Below, in pieces: positions 1 through 6,039 of a stretch of DNA of 8,159 nt (position 1 is its first letter; the number at the start of each line of letters is the position of its first letter). Position numbers and translations under genes: made by a program. The notes beneath the pieces are model-generated. The model had not been told where the DNA came from and did no database searches. It saw only the letters and a program-made list of their open reading frames with translations. The DNA comes from Oscillospiraceae bacterium. GTDB taxonomy: Bacteria; Bacillota; Clostridia; Oscillospirales; Ruminococcaceae. The stretch is taken from the NCBI GenBank assembly GCA_031285945.1, contig JAITVF010000030.1, forward strand, positions 1 through 8,159, written 5' to 3'.

Positions 1-722
1 CGGAAAACGGGGAAGTCCCCGCGCTGTCGGGGCTTAATTTTGCCGCGGAAAAAGGCGAACTAATCGCGATTGTTGGGCCGTCTGGCTGCGGAAAATCAAC
101 GATGCTCTCTATTGTAGCGGGCCTTGAGCGCCCCACCCGCGGCCGGGTACTGCTGGCGGGACGGGAATTAGTGGGAGTAGGCGACCAAACCGGTTATATG
201 CTGCAAAAGGATAATCTCTTAAACTGGCGCAGCATTCGCAGCAACGTCCTTATAGGCCTAGAGATAAGAAAAATGCTTACCGAAGAGAACGTAGCCTACG
301 CCGATTCCCTGCTCGCCACCTACGGGCTCGGGGAGTTCCGGGATAATTACCCCTCACAGCTTTCAGGCGGTATGCGCCAGCGGGCGGCGCTGATACGCAC
401 CCTCGCGACCCGTCCCGACATACTTTTGTTGGACGAAGCCTTTTCGGCGCTCGACTATCAGACCCGCCTCACCGTCACCGACGACGTTTACGCTATTCTT
501 AAAAAGGAGGGCAAAACGGCCCTCATAGTCACCCACGATATCCCGGAGGGGATAAGCATGGCCGACCGGGTGGTGGTCCTCAGCGCCCGCCCCGGAACGG
601 TCCGGTCCGTTTGCGGCATATCCTTTGCGGAGGGGGAGCTGCCGCCCCTGCAACGGCGCAGTCACCCTAAATTTCGCGAATACTTCAATCAAATTTGGAA
701 AGAGCTTGATATCAATGTATAA
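1..722 (+). CDS. ABC transporter ATP-binding protein, nitrate/sulfonate/taurine type (5' partial)
   Basis: This is the cytoplasmic ATPase that powers the importer encoded by the next two genes. The gene enters from the left edge; the first complete codon is at base 3, and an estimated 10-20 N-terminal residues are missing. All ABC motifs are present in order: Walker A GPSGCGKST (75-101), the Q-loop glutamine in GYMLQKDN (204-206), the signature LSGGMRQR (360-383), Walker B ILLLDE (420-437) followed by the SALD D-loop, and the switch histidine in IVTHD (534-536). The C-terminal end, REYFNQIWKELD, is typical of SsuB/TauB-like ATPases. The in-frame ATG at base 102 lies after Walker A and cannot be the real start. 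The stop overlaps the start of the permease gene, indicating translational coupling. The family is clear; the substrate is not. Confidence 0.95.
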   Translation, partial: ENGEVPALSGLNFAAEKGELIAIVGPSGCGKSTMLSIVAGLERPTRGRVLLAGRELVGVGDQTGYMLQKDNLLNWRSIRSNVLIGLEIRKMLTEENVAYADSLLATYGLGEFRDNYPSQLSGGMRQRAALIRTLATRPDILLLDEAFSALDYQTRLTVTDDVYAILKKEGKTALIVTHDIPEGISMADRVVVLSARPGTVRSVCGISFAEGELPPLQRRSHPKFREYFNQIWKELDINV

Positions 723-1578
723 AGAATGCTCCGCTCCGCCCCAGGCGCTTTCGGAGGAGCGTAAGCTATACCTTAAAAAGAAAAAAAGGACCTCTATGCG
801 GGTTAAAGTCTGCCAGTGGGCCATCCTGGCGGCGTTTATCCTGCTCTGGGAGCTGCTGGCCCGCTTTGGAGTTATCGACAGCTTTATTATGAGCCAGCCC
901 ACCCGAATAATAAAAACCCTCCTGGGCCTTAGGGAAAACAATCTGCTCGCCCATATAGCCGTAACCTGCGTCGAAACCCTGGCAGGCTTTTCCATGGGGG
1001 TTCTGCTTGGTAATATTATAGCCTTTTTATTATGGTGGTCCGACTTTTTTTCCCGAGTCGCGGCGCCATATCTGGTTATACTCAACGCCCTGCCCAAAAT
1101 TGCCCTCGGCCCCGTCATAATTATATGGGTGGGCGCCGGAACCGGGGCAATAATCGTTATGGCGCTGGCTATTTCCCTTATAGTCACCGTTCTCGAAATG
1201 CTCAGCGGCTTTGTCGGGACCGACCCGGAGCTTGTAAAAATGGCCGGAACCTTTGGCGCGAGCAGTTTGCAGACCTTTTTTAAGATCATCTTTCCCTCAA
1301 ACCTGCCCACCCTCTTTAACTCTATGAAAATCAACATCGGCCTTTCCCTTGTGGGGGTGATAGCGGGGGAGTTTCTGGTATCTAAAGCGGGGCTGGGCTA
1401 TCTTATAGTCTATGGCGGCCAAGTATTCCAGATGGATCTTGTAATGACCAGCGTGCTGATTCTTGCCCTGGTGGCGGCGCTTTTGTACCGAATAATAGTT
1501 CTGATGGAGGGCGTCGTCCTCTTTGCCGTGAGCCACCCGTCAACAAAGAAAAAAACGGAGCAATCCGTTTTTAAATAA
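715..1578 (+). CDS. ABC transporter permease, SsuC/TauC-like (BPD_transp_1)
   Basis: This is the 287-residue inner-membrane permease of the same importer. Hydrophobic segments run from about residue 33 to 272 (roughly 33-53, 88-108, 118-138, 143-163, 208-226, 243-270). The EAA-type loop that docks on the ATPase lies at about 172-200 (KMAGTFGAS ... FPSNLPTL). I chose the ATG at 715, which overlaps the ATPase stop by 8 bases. It has a weak GGAAAGAG 10 bases upstream and keeps the charged LSEERKLYLKKKKR segment, which resembles the N-terminus I recall from clostridial homologues. An ATG at 796 also has a good AAGGA (786-790) and would give a 260-residue protein, so it is a real alternative. A start at 625 would lie deep in the ATPase gene and is unlikely. 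Isoleucine codon use is unusual: 13 of 27 are ATA. Confidence 0.92.
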   Translation: MYKECSAPPQALSEERKLYLKKKKRTSMRVKVCQWAILAAFILLWELLARFGVIDSFIMSQPTRIIKTLLGLRENNLLAHIAVTCVETLAGFSMGVLLGNIIAFLLWWSDFFSRVAAPYLVILNALPKIALGPVIIIWVGAGTGAIIVMALAISLIVTVLEMLSGFVGTDPELVKMAGTFGASSLQTFFKIIFPSNLPTLFNSMKINIGLSLVGVIAGEFLVSKAGLGYLIVYGGQVFQMDLVMTSVLILALVAALLYRIIVLMEGVVLFAVSHPSTKKKTEQSVFK

Positions 1579-1614
1579 GCATCACAACAACATCATCTTG
1601 GAGGTAATCAAACT

Positions 1615-2631
1615 ATGAAAGTATCAAGGAAAGCGTTTCTCCCAGCTTCGATTTTTCTTGCGGCGGCAATGGTCCTTGCTCTTTTCTCCGGCTGCTCGGG
1701 AGACACCGATTCCCTGACCGTCGTTCGCGTCAGCGAGGTAACCCACTCGGTATTCTACGCGCCCAACTATCTGGCCATGGAGCTGGGCTATTTTGAGGAA
1801 GAAGGCATAGCGATAGAGATGATTTCTGGCGAAGGCGCCGACAAGGTTATGACCGGCGTGGTCTCGGGGGCCGTGGACGTGGGCTTTTCGGGGCCCGAGG
1901 CCGCCATCTATATCTACAACGAGGGCAAGGAGGATTTTGCCCGGGTATTCGCCCAGATCACAAAGCGAGACGGCAGCTTTCTTATGGCTCGTGAGCCCGA
2001 CCCCGACTTCACCTGGCAAAAAATTGCCGGAACCCATGTGCTGCCGGGGCGTAAGGGCGGCGTGCCCTATATGACCTTTGAGTATGTGGTAAAGCAGGCG
2101 GGGCTCGTTCCCGGCGTGGACGTCAACTTTGACAATTCTATCCAGTACGCCGCCATGACCGGCGCTTTCTTAGGCGGAACGGGCGATTATGTAACGGTTT
2201 TCGAGCCGACGGCTTCCTCGATCGAGGCGGAGGGCAAGGGCTATATCGTAGCCTCGGTCGGCGAGGCGAGCGGCGAGATCCCCTACACCTGCTGGTACGC
2301 TCTGGGAAGCTATATCGATGAGAATCCCGGAATAATACAGGGAATGACAAACGCCATAGCCAAAGGCCAAAAGTATCTCATGGAGCACAGCGCAGAGGAA
2401 GTTGCCGCAATAATCGCCCCCTCCTTCCCCGACGCGGACGTCGCAATAATGGCCAGCGCTATAGCCCGCTATAAGGAAATCGACGCCTACAATTCCGTGC
2501 CTATGATGACCGAGGACGCCTTTAACCGCCTCCAGACAGTTATGGATGAAGCGGGGGAGCTCAACGCAAAGGTTCCCTACGCCGATATGATCGACAACAG
2601 CTTCGGCGAAAAGGCAATGGAAAACCTGTAA
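1615..2631 (+). CDS. ABC transporter substrate-binding lipoprotein, NMT1/THI5-like
   Basis: This 338-residue protein is the extracellular, membrane-anchored binding component of the importer. It has a positively charged start (MKVSRK), a hydrophobic core and a lipobox ending in FSGC, so Cys27 should be lipidated. The mature part begins with VVRVSEVTHSVFYAPNYLAMELGYFEEEGI and continues with GAVDVGFSGPEAA at about 85-97. Both resemble the first lobe of SsuA/NMT1/THI5-like periplasmic binding proteins. A clear GGAGG (1600-1604) lies 10 bases before the ATG, and the gene follows the permease after 36 bases. Members of this class bind sulfonates, nitrate, bicarbonate, thiamine pyrimidines or other small anions and heterocycles. 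No substrate-specific residue can be read here, and no thiamine gene or riboswitch is in the window, so the ligand is left open. Confidence 0.9.
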   Translation: MKVSRKAFLPASIFLAAAMVLALFSGCSGDTDSLTVVRVSEVTHSVFYAPNYLAMELGYFEEEGIAIEMISGEGADKVMTGVVSGAVDVGFSGPEAAIYIYNEGKEDFARVFAQITKRDGSFLMAREPDPDFTWQKIAGTHVLPGRKGGVPYMTFEYVVKQAGLVPGVDVNFDNSIQYAAMTGAFLGGTGDYVTVFEPTASSIEAEGKGYIVASVGEASGEIPYTCWYALGSYIDENPGIIQGMTNAIAKGQKYLMEHSAEEVAAIIAPSFPDADVAIMASAIARYKEIDAYNSVPMMTEDAFNRLQTVMDEAGELNAKVPYADMIDNSFGEKAMENL

Positions 2632-2654
2632 ATCAAACAGCAAAATAAAAAAGA

Positions 2655-3842
2655 TCAGCCGCCCGTTTCCCCGGTTGTGGAGGTGTAGCTGCGGTCTATG
2701 GTGATTACGCAGTCGTGGGGGCAGCCCCCATCCCGCAGCCTTTCGTGAATAAGGGCGCGCAGTCTGTCGTCGGTCAGGGAAAATCCGGGGGGAGCGGTAA
2801 CCTCGAACAAAAGCCGCTCCCTTCCCCTGTAAGCCCGCAGGCGGAGGTCGTGGCCGGTAAGCTCGGGGTGTATGGCGGCCAGAGCCCTGTCGACACAGAC
2901 GCGCAGAGCCAGCAGGGCCTCGCTTTCAACCACCGGATCGAGATGAACCACCAGGCGGACGTTCATTTCCCGGGCGGTCTTAAGCTCGATTCGGTCTATG
3001 ATCTCGTGACTTACAAGAATATCCTGATCGGCGGGCACCTCTACGTGAACCGTCGCAAAGATTATTCCCTCGCCATAGGCGTGTATCATCATATCGTGAA
3101 CGCCGATAACCGAGGGATAGGAGAGGATGAGCGCCTCAAGCTCAGCTACAAGCTTATGGTCGGGGGCGGCGCCAAGTAGCGGGGTTAAAATCTCCTTTAA
3201 GAGTCCGGCGCCCGAAACAAGAATAAAAATGGCCACCATAAGCCCCATCCAGCCGTCTAGAAGAAGGCCGCTGTAGTGGGCGAGTACTCCGCCGGCTAAG
3301 ACCGCGGCGGTCGTTATTACGTCGTTTCTCGAATCGGTCGCGGCCGCCAGCAGGGCGGCCGAGTTAATTCTTGCGCCCGCCTTTTTATAAAAAGCTCCCT
3401 GCCACAGCTTGAGCAGGATGGAGCCCGCGAGAATTATTGCCGTGAGGGAAGAAAAAAACACCGGCTCGGGGTTAAGGATTTTTTCCACCGAGCTTTTAAG
3501 GAACTCCAGACCTATTACAACCACCAGCAGAGATACCGCCAAGCCGGAAACATATTCGTATCGGGCGTGGCCGTAGGGGTGATGCTCGTCGGCCGGCTTG
3601 CCCGAAAGCTTAAAGCCTACAAGGGTTATTACCGAGGAGGCGCCGTCGGTGAGGTTGTTGACCGAATCGGCTATAACAGAAATGCTGCCCGATAAAATCC
3701 CCGCCACCAGCTTAAGAAAAAAGAGCAGCAGGTTGGTAACGATTCCCAAGATCCCCGCTACCCGGCCATAGCGCAGCCGGACGGCGGGGGTCTGCGCGTT
3801 GCGCCAGTCCTTAACAAAAAGGCGCAGGATAAGCTCTGTCAT
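2655..3842 (-). CDS. cation diffusion facilitator (CDF) metal efflux transporter, manganese-type signature
   Basis: This 395-residue membrane antiporter exports divalent metal ions from the cytoplasm. The N-terminal part (about residues 26-222) holds the six-helix CDF core. Helix 2 contains N62-N-L-T-D66 (NxxxD) and helix 5 contains D170-S-R-N-D174 (DxxxD). Zinc and iron CDFs usually carry HxxxD or DxxxD in helix 2, and NxxxD/DxxxD is the pattern reported for bacterial Mn exporters such as MntE. The HPYGHARYEY motif (88-97) is typical of the family. The tail is long for a CDF of about 300 residues: a first ferredoxin-like cytoplasmic domain (about 228-310, with HDM, VHVEV and HLDP histidines) is followed by a further domain of about 80 residues. 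The start at 3842 is preferred because AGGGGAG lies 5 bases upstream; an ATG at 3866 has no ribosome binding site. Metal specificity is inferred from motifs only. Confidence 0.93.
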   Translation of the reverse strand: MTELILRLFVKDWRNAQTPAVRLRYGRVAGILGIVTNLLLFFLKLVAGILSGSISVIADSVNNLTDGASSVITLVGFKLSGKPADEHHPYGHARYEYVSGLAVSLLVVVIGLEFLKSSVEKILNPEPVFFSSLTAIILAGSILLKLWQGAFYKKAGARINSAALLAAATDSRNDVITTAAVLAGGVLAHYSGLLLDGWMGLMVAIFILVSGAGLLKEILTPLLGAAPDHKLVAELEALILSYPSVIGVHDMMIHAYGEGIIFATVHVEVPADQDILVSHEIIDRIELKTAREMNVRLVVHLDPVVESEALLALRVCVDRALAAIHPELTGHDLRLRAYRGRERLLFEVTAPPGFSLTDDRLRALIHERLRDGGCPHDCVITIDRSYTSTTGETGG

Positions 3843-3853
3843 GGGGGCTCCCC
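3843..3853 (-). promoter_or_regulatory. possible small hairpin over the CDF ribosome binding site
   Basis: On the minus strand the bases just before the CDF start read GGGGAGCCCCC, followed by ATG. The four Gs belong to the ribosome binding site and can pair with the next Cs around a 3-base AGC loop. This could dampen translation, but four pairs with a minimal loop make a marginal structure. Confidence 0.25.
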
Positions 3854-3882
3854 TTTTTGCTTGCATTTGAGTATAACTTATT

Positions 3883-3902
3883 TTATGATGATTCTATCAT
3901 AA
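3883..3902. repeat. inverted repeat TTATGAT-N6-ATCATAA over the CDF -10 box (candidate operator)
   Basis: Two perfect 7-base arms (3883-3889 and 3896-3902) are separated by 6 bases. They bracket the predicted -10 box and start site of the CDF gene. A regulator bound here would block transcription, the usual arrangement for a metal-sensing repressor. A second AT-rich dyad, TCATAAT/ATTATAG (3897-3910), overlaps it in the promoter spacer and resembles a Fur/PerR-type half-site pair, but lacks the usual central base. No regulator can be assigned, and AT-rich DNA produces such dyads by chance. Confidence 0.4.
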
Positions 3903-3919
3903 TATTATAGTCATATCAA
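3891..3919 (-). promoter_or_regulatory. sigma-A-type promoter for the CDF gene
   Basis: On the minus strand the -35 box is TTGATA (3919-3914), the spacer is exactly 17 bases and the -10 box is TAGAAT (3896-3891). Each box matches the consensus at 5 of 6 positions. Transcription would start near 3884, giving a leader of about 42 bases before the CDF ATG at 3842. The surroundings are strongly AT-rich. Confidence 0.7.
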
Positions 3920-3962
3920 TAATCTGTTGACCTCGGAAAAACTGCATGAGCATATTCGCTGC

Positions 3963-3991
3963 TATACAACCCCCTGCTTTTCAGCTATAAT
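3963..3991 (+). promoter_or_regulatory. sigma-A-type promoter for the LysR gene
   Basis: A perfect TATAAT (3986-3991) follows a TATACA -35 box (3963-3968, 4 of 6 consensus matches) with a 17-base spacer. Transcription would start near 3998, leaving a leader of about 38 bases before the LysR ATG at 4036. A better -35 (TTGACC, 3927-3932) lies further upstream, but only a weak -10 (CATATT) sits at the right distance from it. Confidence 0.65.
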
Positions 3992-4011
3992 ATCTCTGTA
4001 CCACAACTGCA

Positions 4012-4021
4012 TTTGCGCAAA
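4012..4021. repeat. perfect 10-bp palindrome TTTGCGCAAA in the LysR leader
   Basis: This perfect palindrome lies about 15-24 bases downstream of the predicted LysR start of transcription and just before its ribosome binding site (GGGGG, 4026-4030). Its position would suit an autorepression site. The symmetry does not extend beyond 10 bases, so function is speculative. Confidence 0.3.
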
Positions 4022-4035
4022 CAGCGGGGGTTCCT

Positions 4036-4992
4036 ATGGATTTTATCAGCCTTTATTACTTTTCCGAGGTCGCGAAAGACCTGAATATCACTAAAACCGC
4101 TGCGCGGCTTTTTATTTCGCAGCAAACCCTCAGCAATCACATCCAGCGGCTGGAAAAGCATTTCGGGGCGGAGCTGCTGCACCGTCGCCCTGCCATGGCG
4201 CTTACCACAGCCGGGGAGTTTGTGCTTTCCTTCGCGGGCGTGGTGGCAAAGGAGCACACCAATTTGCGGGATATCCTATCCGATATCGAAAAGCAGGAAC
4301 GCGGCGCCATACGCTTTGGCGCGAGCATTATGCGGGGGGCCGCGATTCTGCCCGAGATTCTCGGCCCTTTTTACGCGCGTTACCCAAATGTGGATCTGTG
4401 CTATGCCGACGCCGTATCCTCCAGGCTGCGGCCCATGGTGGCGCAGGGGGAGCTGGATTTCGCCGTGGTTCTGGAAACCGAAGCCGACCCGAAGCTTATC
4501 TACGAGCATTTGATCAATGACCAGGTTTACCTTTGCGTTTCCGAGCAGCTGCTTGTGGAACGCTGTGGCGCGCGTTCCCCGGAAATTAAAACCCGTTCGC
4601 TAAACGGCGCGGATATGCGGGATTTCGCAGGCCTGCCCTTTGCCATGCTGACAAATTATCTGGGGCAGCAAATTCAAAATCTCTTTTACGAAGCGGACGT
4701 TGCGCCTATCGTACGCTTTTCCAGCGCAAATACCAAGGTGGCCGCGCCCCTGTGCGCGCAGGGGCTGTGCGCCTGTTTTCTCACGCATTTAACGCTTGCG
4801 GATCGCCTGAATCATATGCCCGAAAACGTAAATATTTTTCCGTTGCTGCACGGCGGGCGCCATATGTCGCAGCCCTTTTCGCTGATCCGCGTGAAAGAGC
4901 GGTACCTTTCGCATTACGCGAAATATTTTATCGAGCTTTTAACACAATACTTTAACATGCTAGCCCCTATCAATATTGCGCGCAGCGTTTAA
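4036..4992 (+). CDS. LysR-type transcriptional regulator
   Basis: This 318-residue protein is a DNA-binding regulator with a ligand-sensing domain. The winged helix-turn-helix is at the N-terminus: FSEVAKDLNITKTAARLFIS then QQTLSNHIQRLEKHFGAELL (about residues 9-48), followed by the family's LTTAGEFVL (56-64). A linker helix (about 65-90) leads into the periplasmic-binding-protein-like effector domain, which opens with GAIRFGAS (90-97) and contains LPEILGPFYARYPNVDL. The length is normal for the family. The start is set by GGGGG 5 bases upstream and by the HTH position. It diverges from the CDF gene but reads in the same direction as the dehydrogenase/aldolase/TctC operon just downstream. That operon is its likeliest target, with an organic acid or pathway intermediate as probable effector (inference). 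ATA is nearly absent among its isoleucine codons (one seen). Confidence 0.95.
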   Translation: MDFISLYYFSEVAKDLNITKTAARLFISQQTLSNHIQRLEKHFGAELLHRRPAMALTTAGEFVLSFAGVVAKEHTNLRDILSDIEKQERGAIRFGASIMRGAAILPEILGPFYARYPNVDLCYADAVSSRLRPMVAQGELDFAVVLETEADPKLIYEHLINDQVYLCVSEQLLVERCGARSPEIKTRSLNGADMRDFAGLPFAMLTNYLGQQIQNLFYEADVAPIVRFSSANTKVAAPLCAQGLCACFLTHLTLADRLNHMPENVNIFPLLHGGRHMSQPFSLIRVKERYLSHYAKYFIELLTQYFNMLAPINIARSV

Positions 4993-5010
4993 GCGGCACA
5001 TATTTATCGC

Positions 5011-5062
5011 ATTTGGCTCCTTCACAAATTATTTTTGTGAAGGAGCCAAATATTTTCTGTTT
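5011..5062 (+). terminator. intrinsic terminator after the LysR gene
   Basis: Perfect 18-base arms (5011-5028 and 5034-5051, core GGCTCCTTCACAAA) are separated by a 5-base loop TTATT and followed by the T-rich stretch ATTTTCTGTTTT. It lies 18 bases after the LysR stop codon. It should insulate the downstream operon from LysR transcription, although the T-tract is interrupted. Confidence 0.85.
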
Positions 5063-5090
5063 TACTTATATCGCCTATCAGTGTTATTAT
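5061..5090 (+). promoter_or_regulatory. promoter of the dehydrogenase-aldolase-TctC operon (extended -10)
   Basis: The -10 box TATTAT (5085-5090, 5 of 6 matches) is preceded by TGT (5082-5084), an extended -10 element. The -35 candidate TTTACT (5061-5066, 4 of 6) is 18 bases away. Transcription would start near 5097, giving a leader of about 56 bases. The weak -35 fits a promoter needing an activator such as the upstream LysR protein, but I see no convincing LysR T-N11-A dyad. Confidence 0.5.
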
Positions 5091-5152
5091 CAAATTAAAT
5101 AAAAATGCGATGCGCTGAGCTGGATTTTTAGAAGGATATGGAGGCGTAATTT

Positions 5153-6022
5153 ATGACAATTGGCTTTATAGGCTTTGGAGAGGCGGCGTACTGCATTTCC
5201 AGCGGTTTGCAAGCGCAGGGTGTGACAGACATTCTGGCCTATGATTCGATGGAGCATCACCCCACGATGGGCAACCTGATTGCGCAACGCGCGAAGGAGA
5301 CGGGTGTGACGCTATGCGGGCTGGAGGCAGTGGCGAAAGCGGATGTTCTGTTCGGCGCGGTGCCCTCCAGTTACGCGCTGGAGGTTGCAAAAAGCGTTCT
5401 GCCTTACCTGCGCAAGGGGCAGATTTACGCTGATGTGAGCGCTTCCACCCCCAAGGTCAAGCAGCAGATTTGGGCGCTCGTCAAGGATACCGGCATTCTT
5501 TTTGCCGACGCGGCCATGCTGGGTTCCCTGCCGCAGGATAAACACCGGGTGCCCATCACAGCCTCTGGCAACGGCGCGTCTGCTTTTCAGGAGGCCATGA
5601 CCCCCTACGGCATGCGTATCACATACGTGCAAGGGGAGGCTGGCGCGGCCTCGGCCATCAAGCTGATGCGCAGCGTCTTTATGAAGGGGCTGGCCTCGCT
5701 GATGGTAGAGATGCTGCAAGGAGCGGACGCCTATGCGGTTACCGGCGACGTGGTCGCGTCTATTGCAAAGTCCATGGACGGCATTGCCTTTACGCAGCAT
5801 CTTGACCGCCTTGTGACAGGCACGGCCATTCACGCCGTGCGCCGCTCGGCGGAGCTCAAGGGCTCCATCGAAATGCTGACCGAATGTGGGCTGGATTCTT
5901 CCATGGCGAAGGCGTCGAAAGAAAAGCACGACCTGCTGGCCGCGTTCGATTTCCAGAAGCGCTACATAAACGGTAAGCCCGCCGGGGCGCAAGAGATTAT
6001 TACAAGCCTGGGAGTAAAATAA
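5153..6022 (+). CDS. NAD-binding beta-hydroxyacid dehydrogenase-like oxidoreductase, probable DUF1932 C-terminus
   Basis: This 289-residue cytoplasmic enzyme probably oxidises or reduces a hydroxy acid with NAD(H). It starts with a Rossmann nucleotide loop, IGFIGFGEAA (residues 3-12), and Asp31 closes the second strand (LAYD), which favours NAD over NADP. AVPSS (69-73) and DVSASTP (94-100) match the cofactor and substrate motifs of the 6-phosphogluconate/3-hydroxyisobutyrate dehydrogenase superfamily. Lys170 in GAASAIKLMRS is the likely catalytic lysine. The asparagine normally four residues later is Ser174, which I believe is usual in the DUF1932 branch. The all-helical C-terminal half (about 165-285) holds MKGLASLMVEML. 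The start is fixed by GGAGG (5140-5144) 8 bases upstream. It is the first gene of the operon, 17 bases before the RraA-family gene. The exact substrate is unknown. Confidence 0.85.
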   Translation: MTIGFIGFGEAAYCISSGLQAQGVTDILAYDSMEHHPTMGNLIAQRAKETGVTLCGLEAVAKADVLFGAVPSSYALEVAKSVLPYLRKGQIYADVSASTPKVKQQIWALVKDTGILFADAAMLGSLPQDKHRVPITASGNGASAFQEAMTPYGMRITYVQGEAGAASAIKLMRSVFMKGLASLMVEMLQGADAYAVTGDVVASIAKSMDGIAFTQHLDRLVTGTAIHAVRRSAELKGSIEMLTECGLDSSMAKASKEKHDLLAAFDFQKRYINGKPAGAQEIITSLGVK

Positions 6023-6039
6023 TAAGGGAGCGATTTGCA

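Noticed and set aside
625..714. Earlier permease start at 625
   Set aside because: It would overlap the ATPase gene by nearly 100 bases and add residues not seen in the family; the start at 715 fits the coupled gene junction.
363..1337. Long leftward open frame opposite the ATPase and permease genes
   Set aside because: It is antisense to two well-supported ABC genes, spans their junction, and its translation has no recognisable domain or ribosome binding site. High GC creates such frames.
1579..1614. Separate promoter or riboswitch before the NMT1/THI5-like binding protein
   Set aside because: Only 36 bases separate it from the permease, with no promoter boxes and no room for a thiamine riboswitch. 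The region upstream of the whole ABC operon is outside the window.
2632..2654. Bidirectional terminator between the convergent ABC operon and CDF gene
   Set aside because: There is a T-run on the minus strand (TTTTTTATTTT) but I find no stem of useful length on either strand before it.
3843..3866. Earlier CDF start at 3866
   Set aside because: No ribosome binding site precedes it and it lies only about 18 bases from the predicted start of transcription; AGGGGAG marks the start at 3842.
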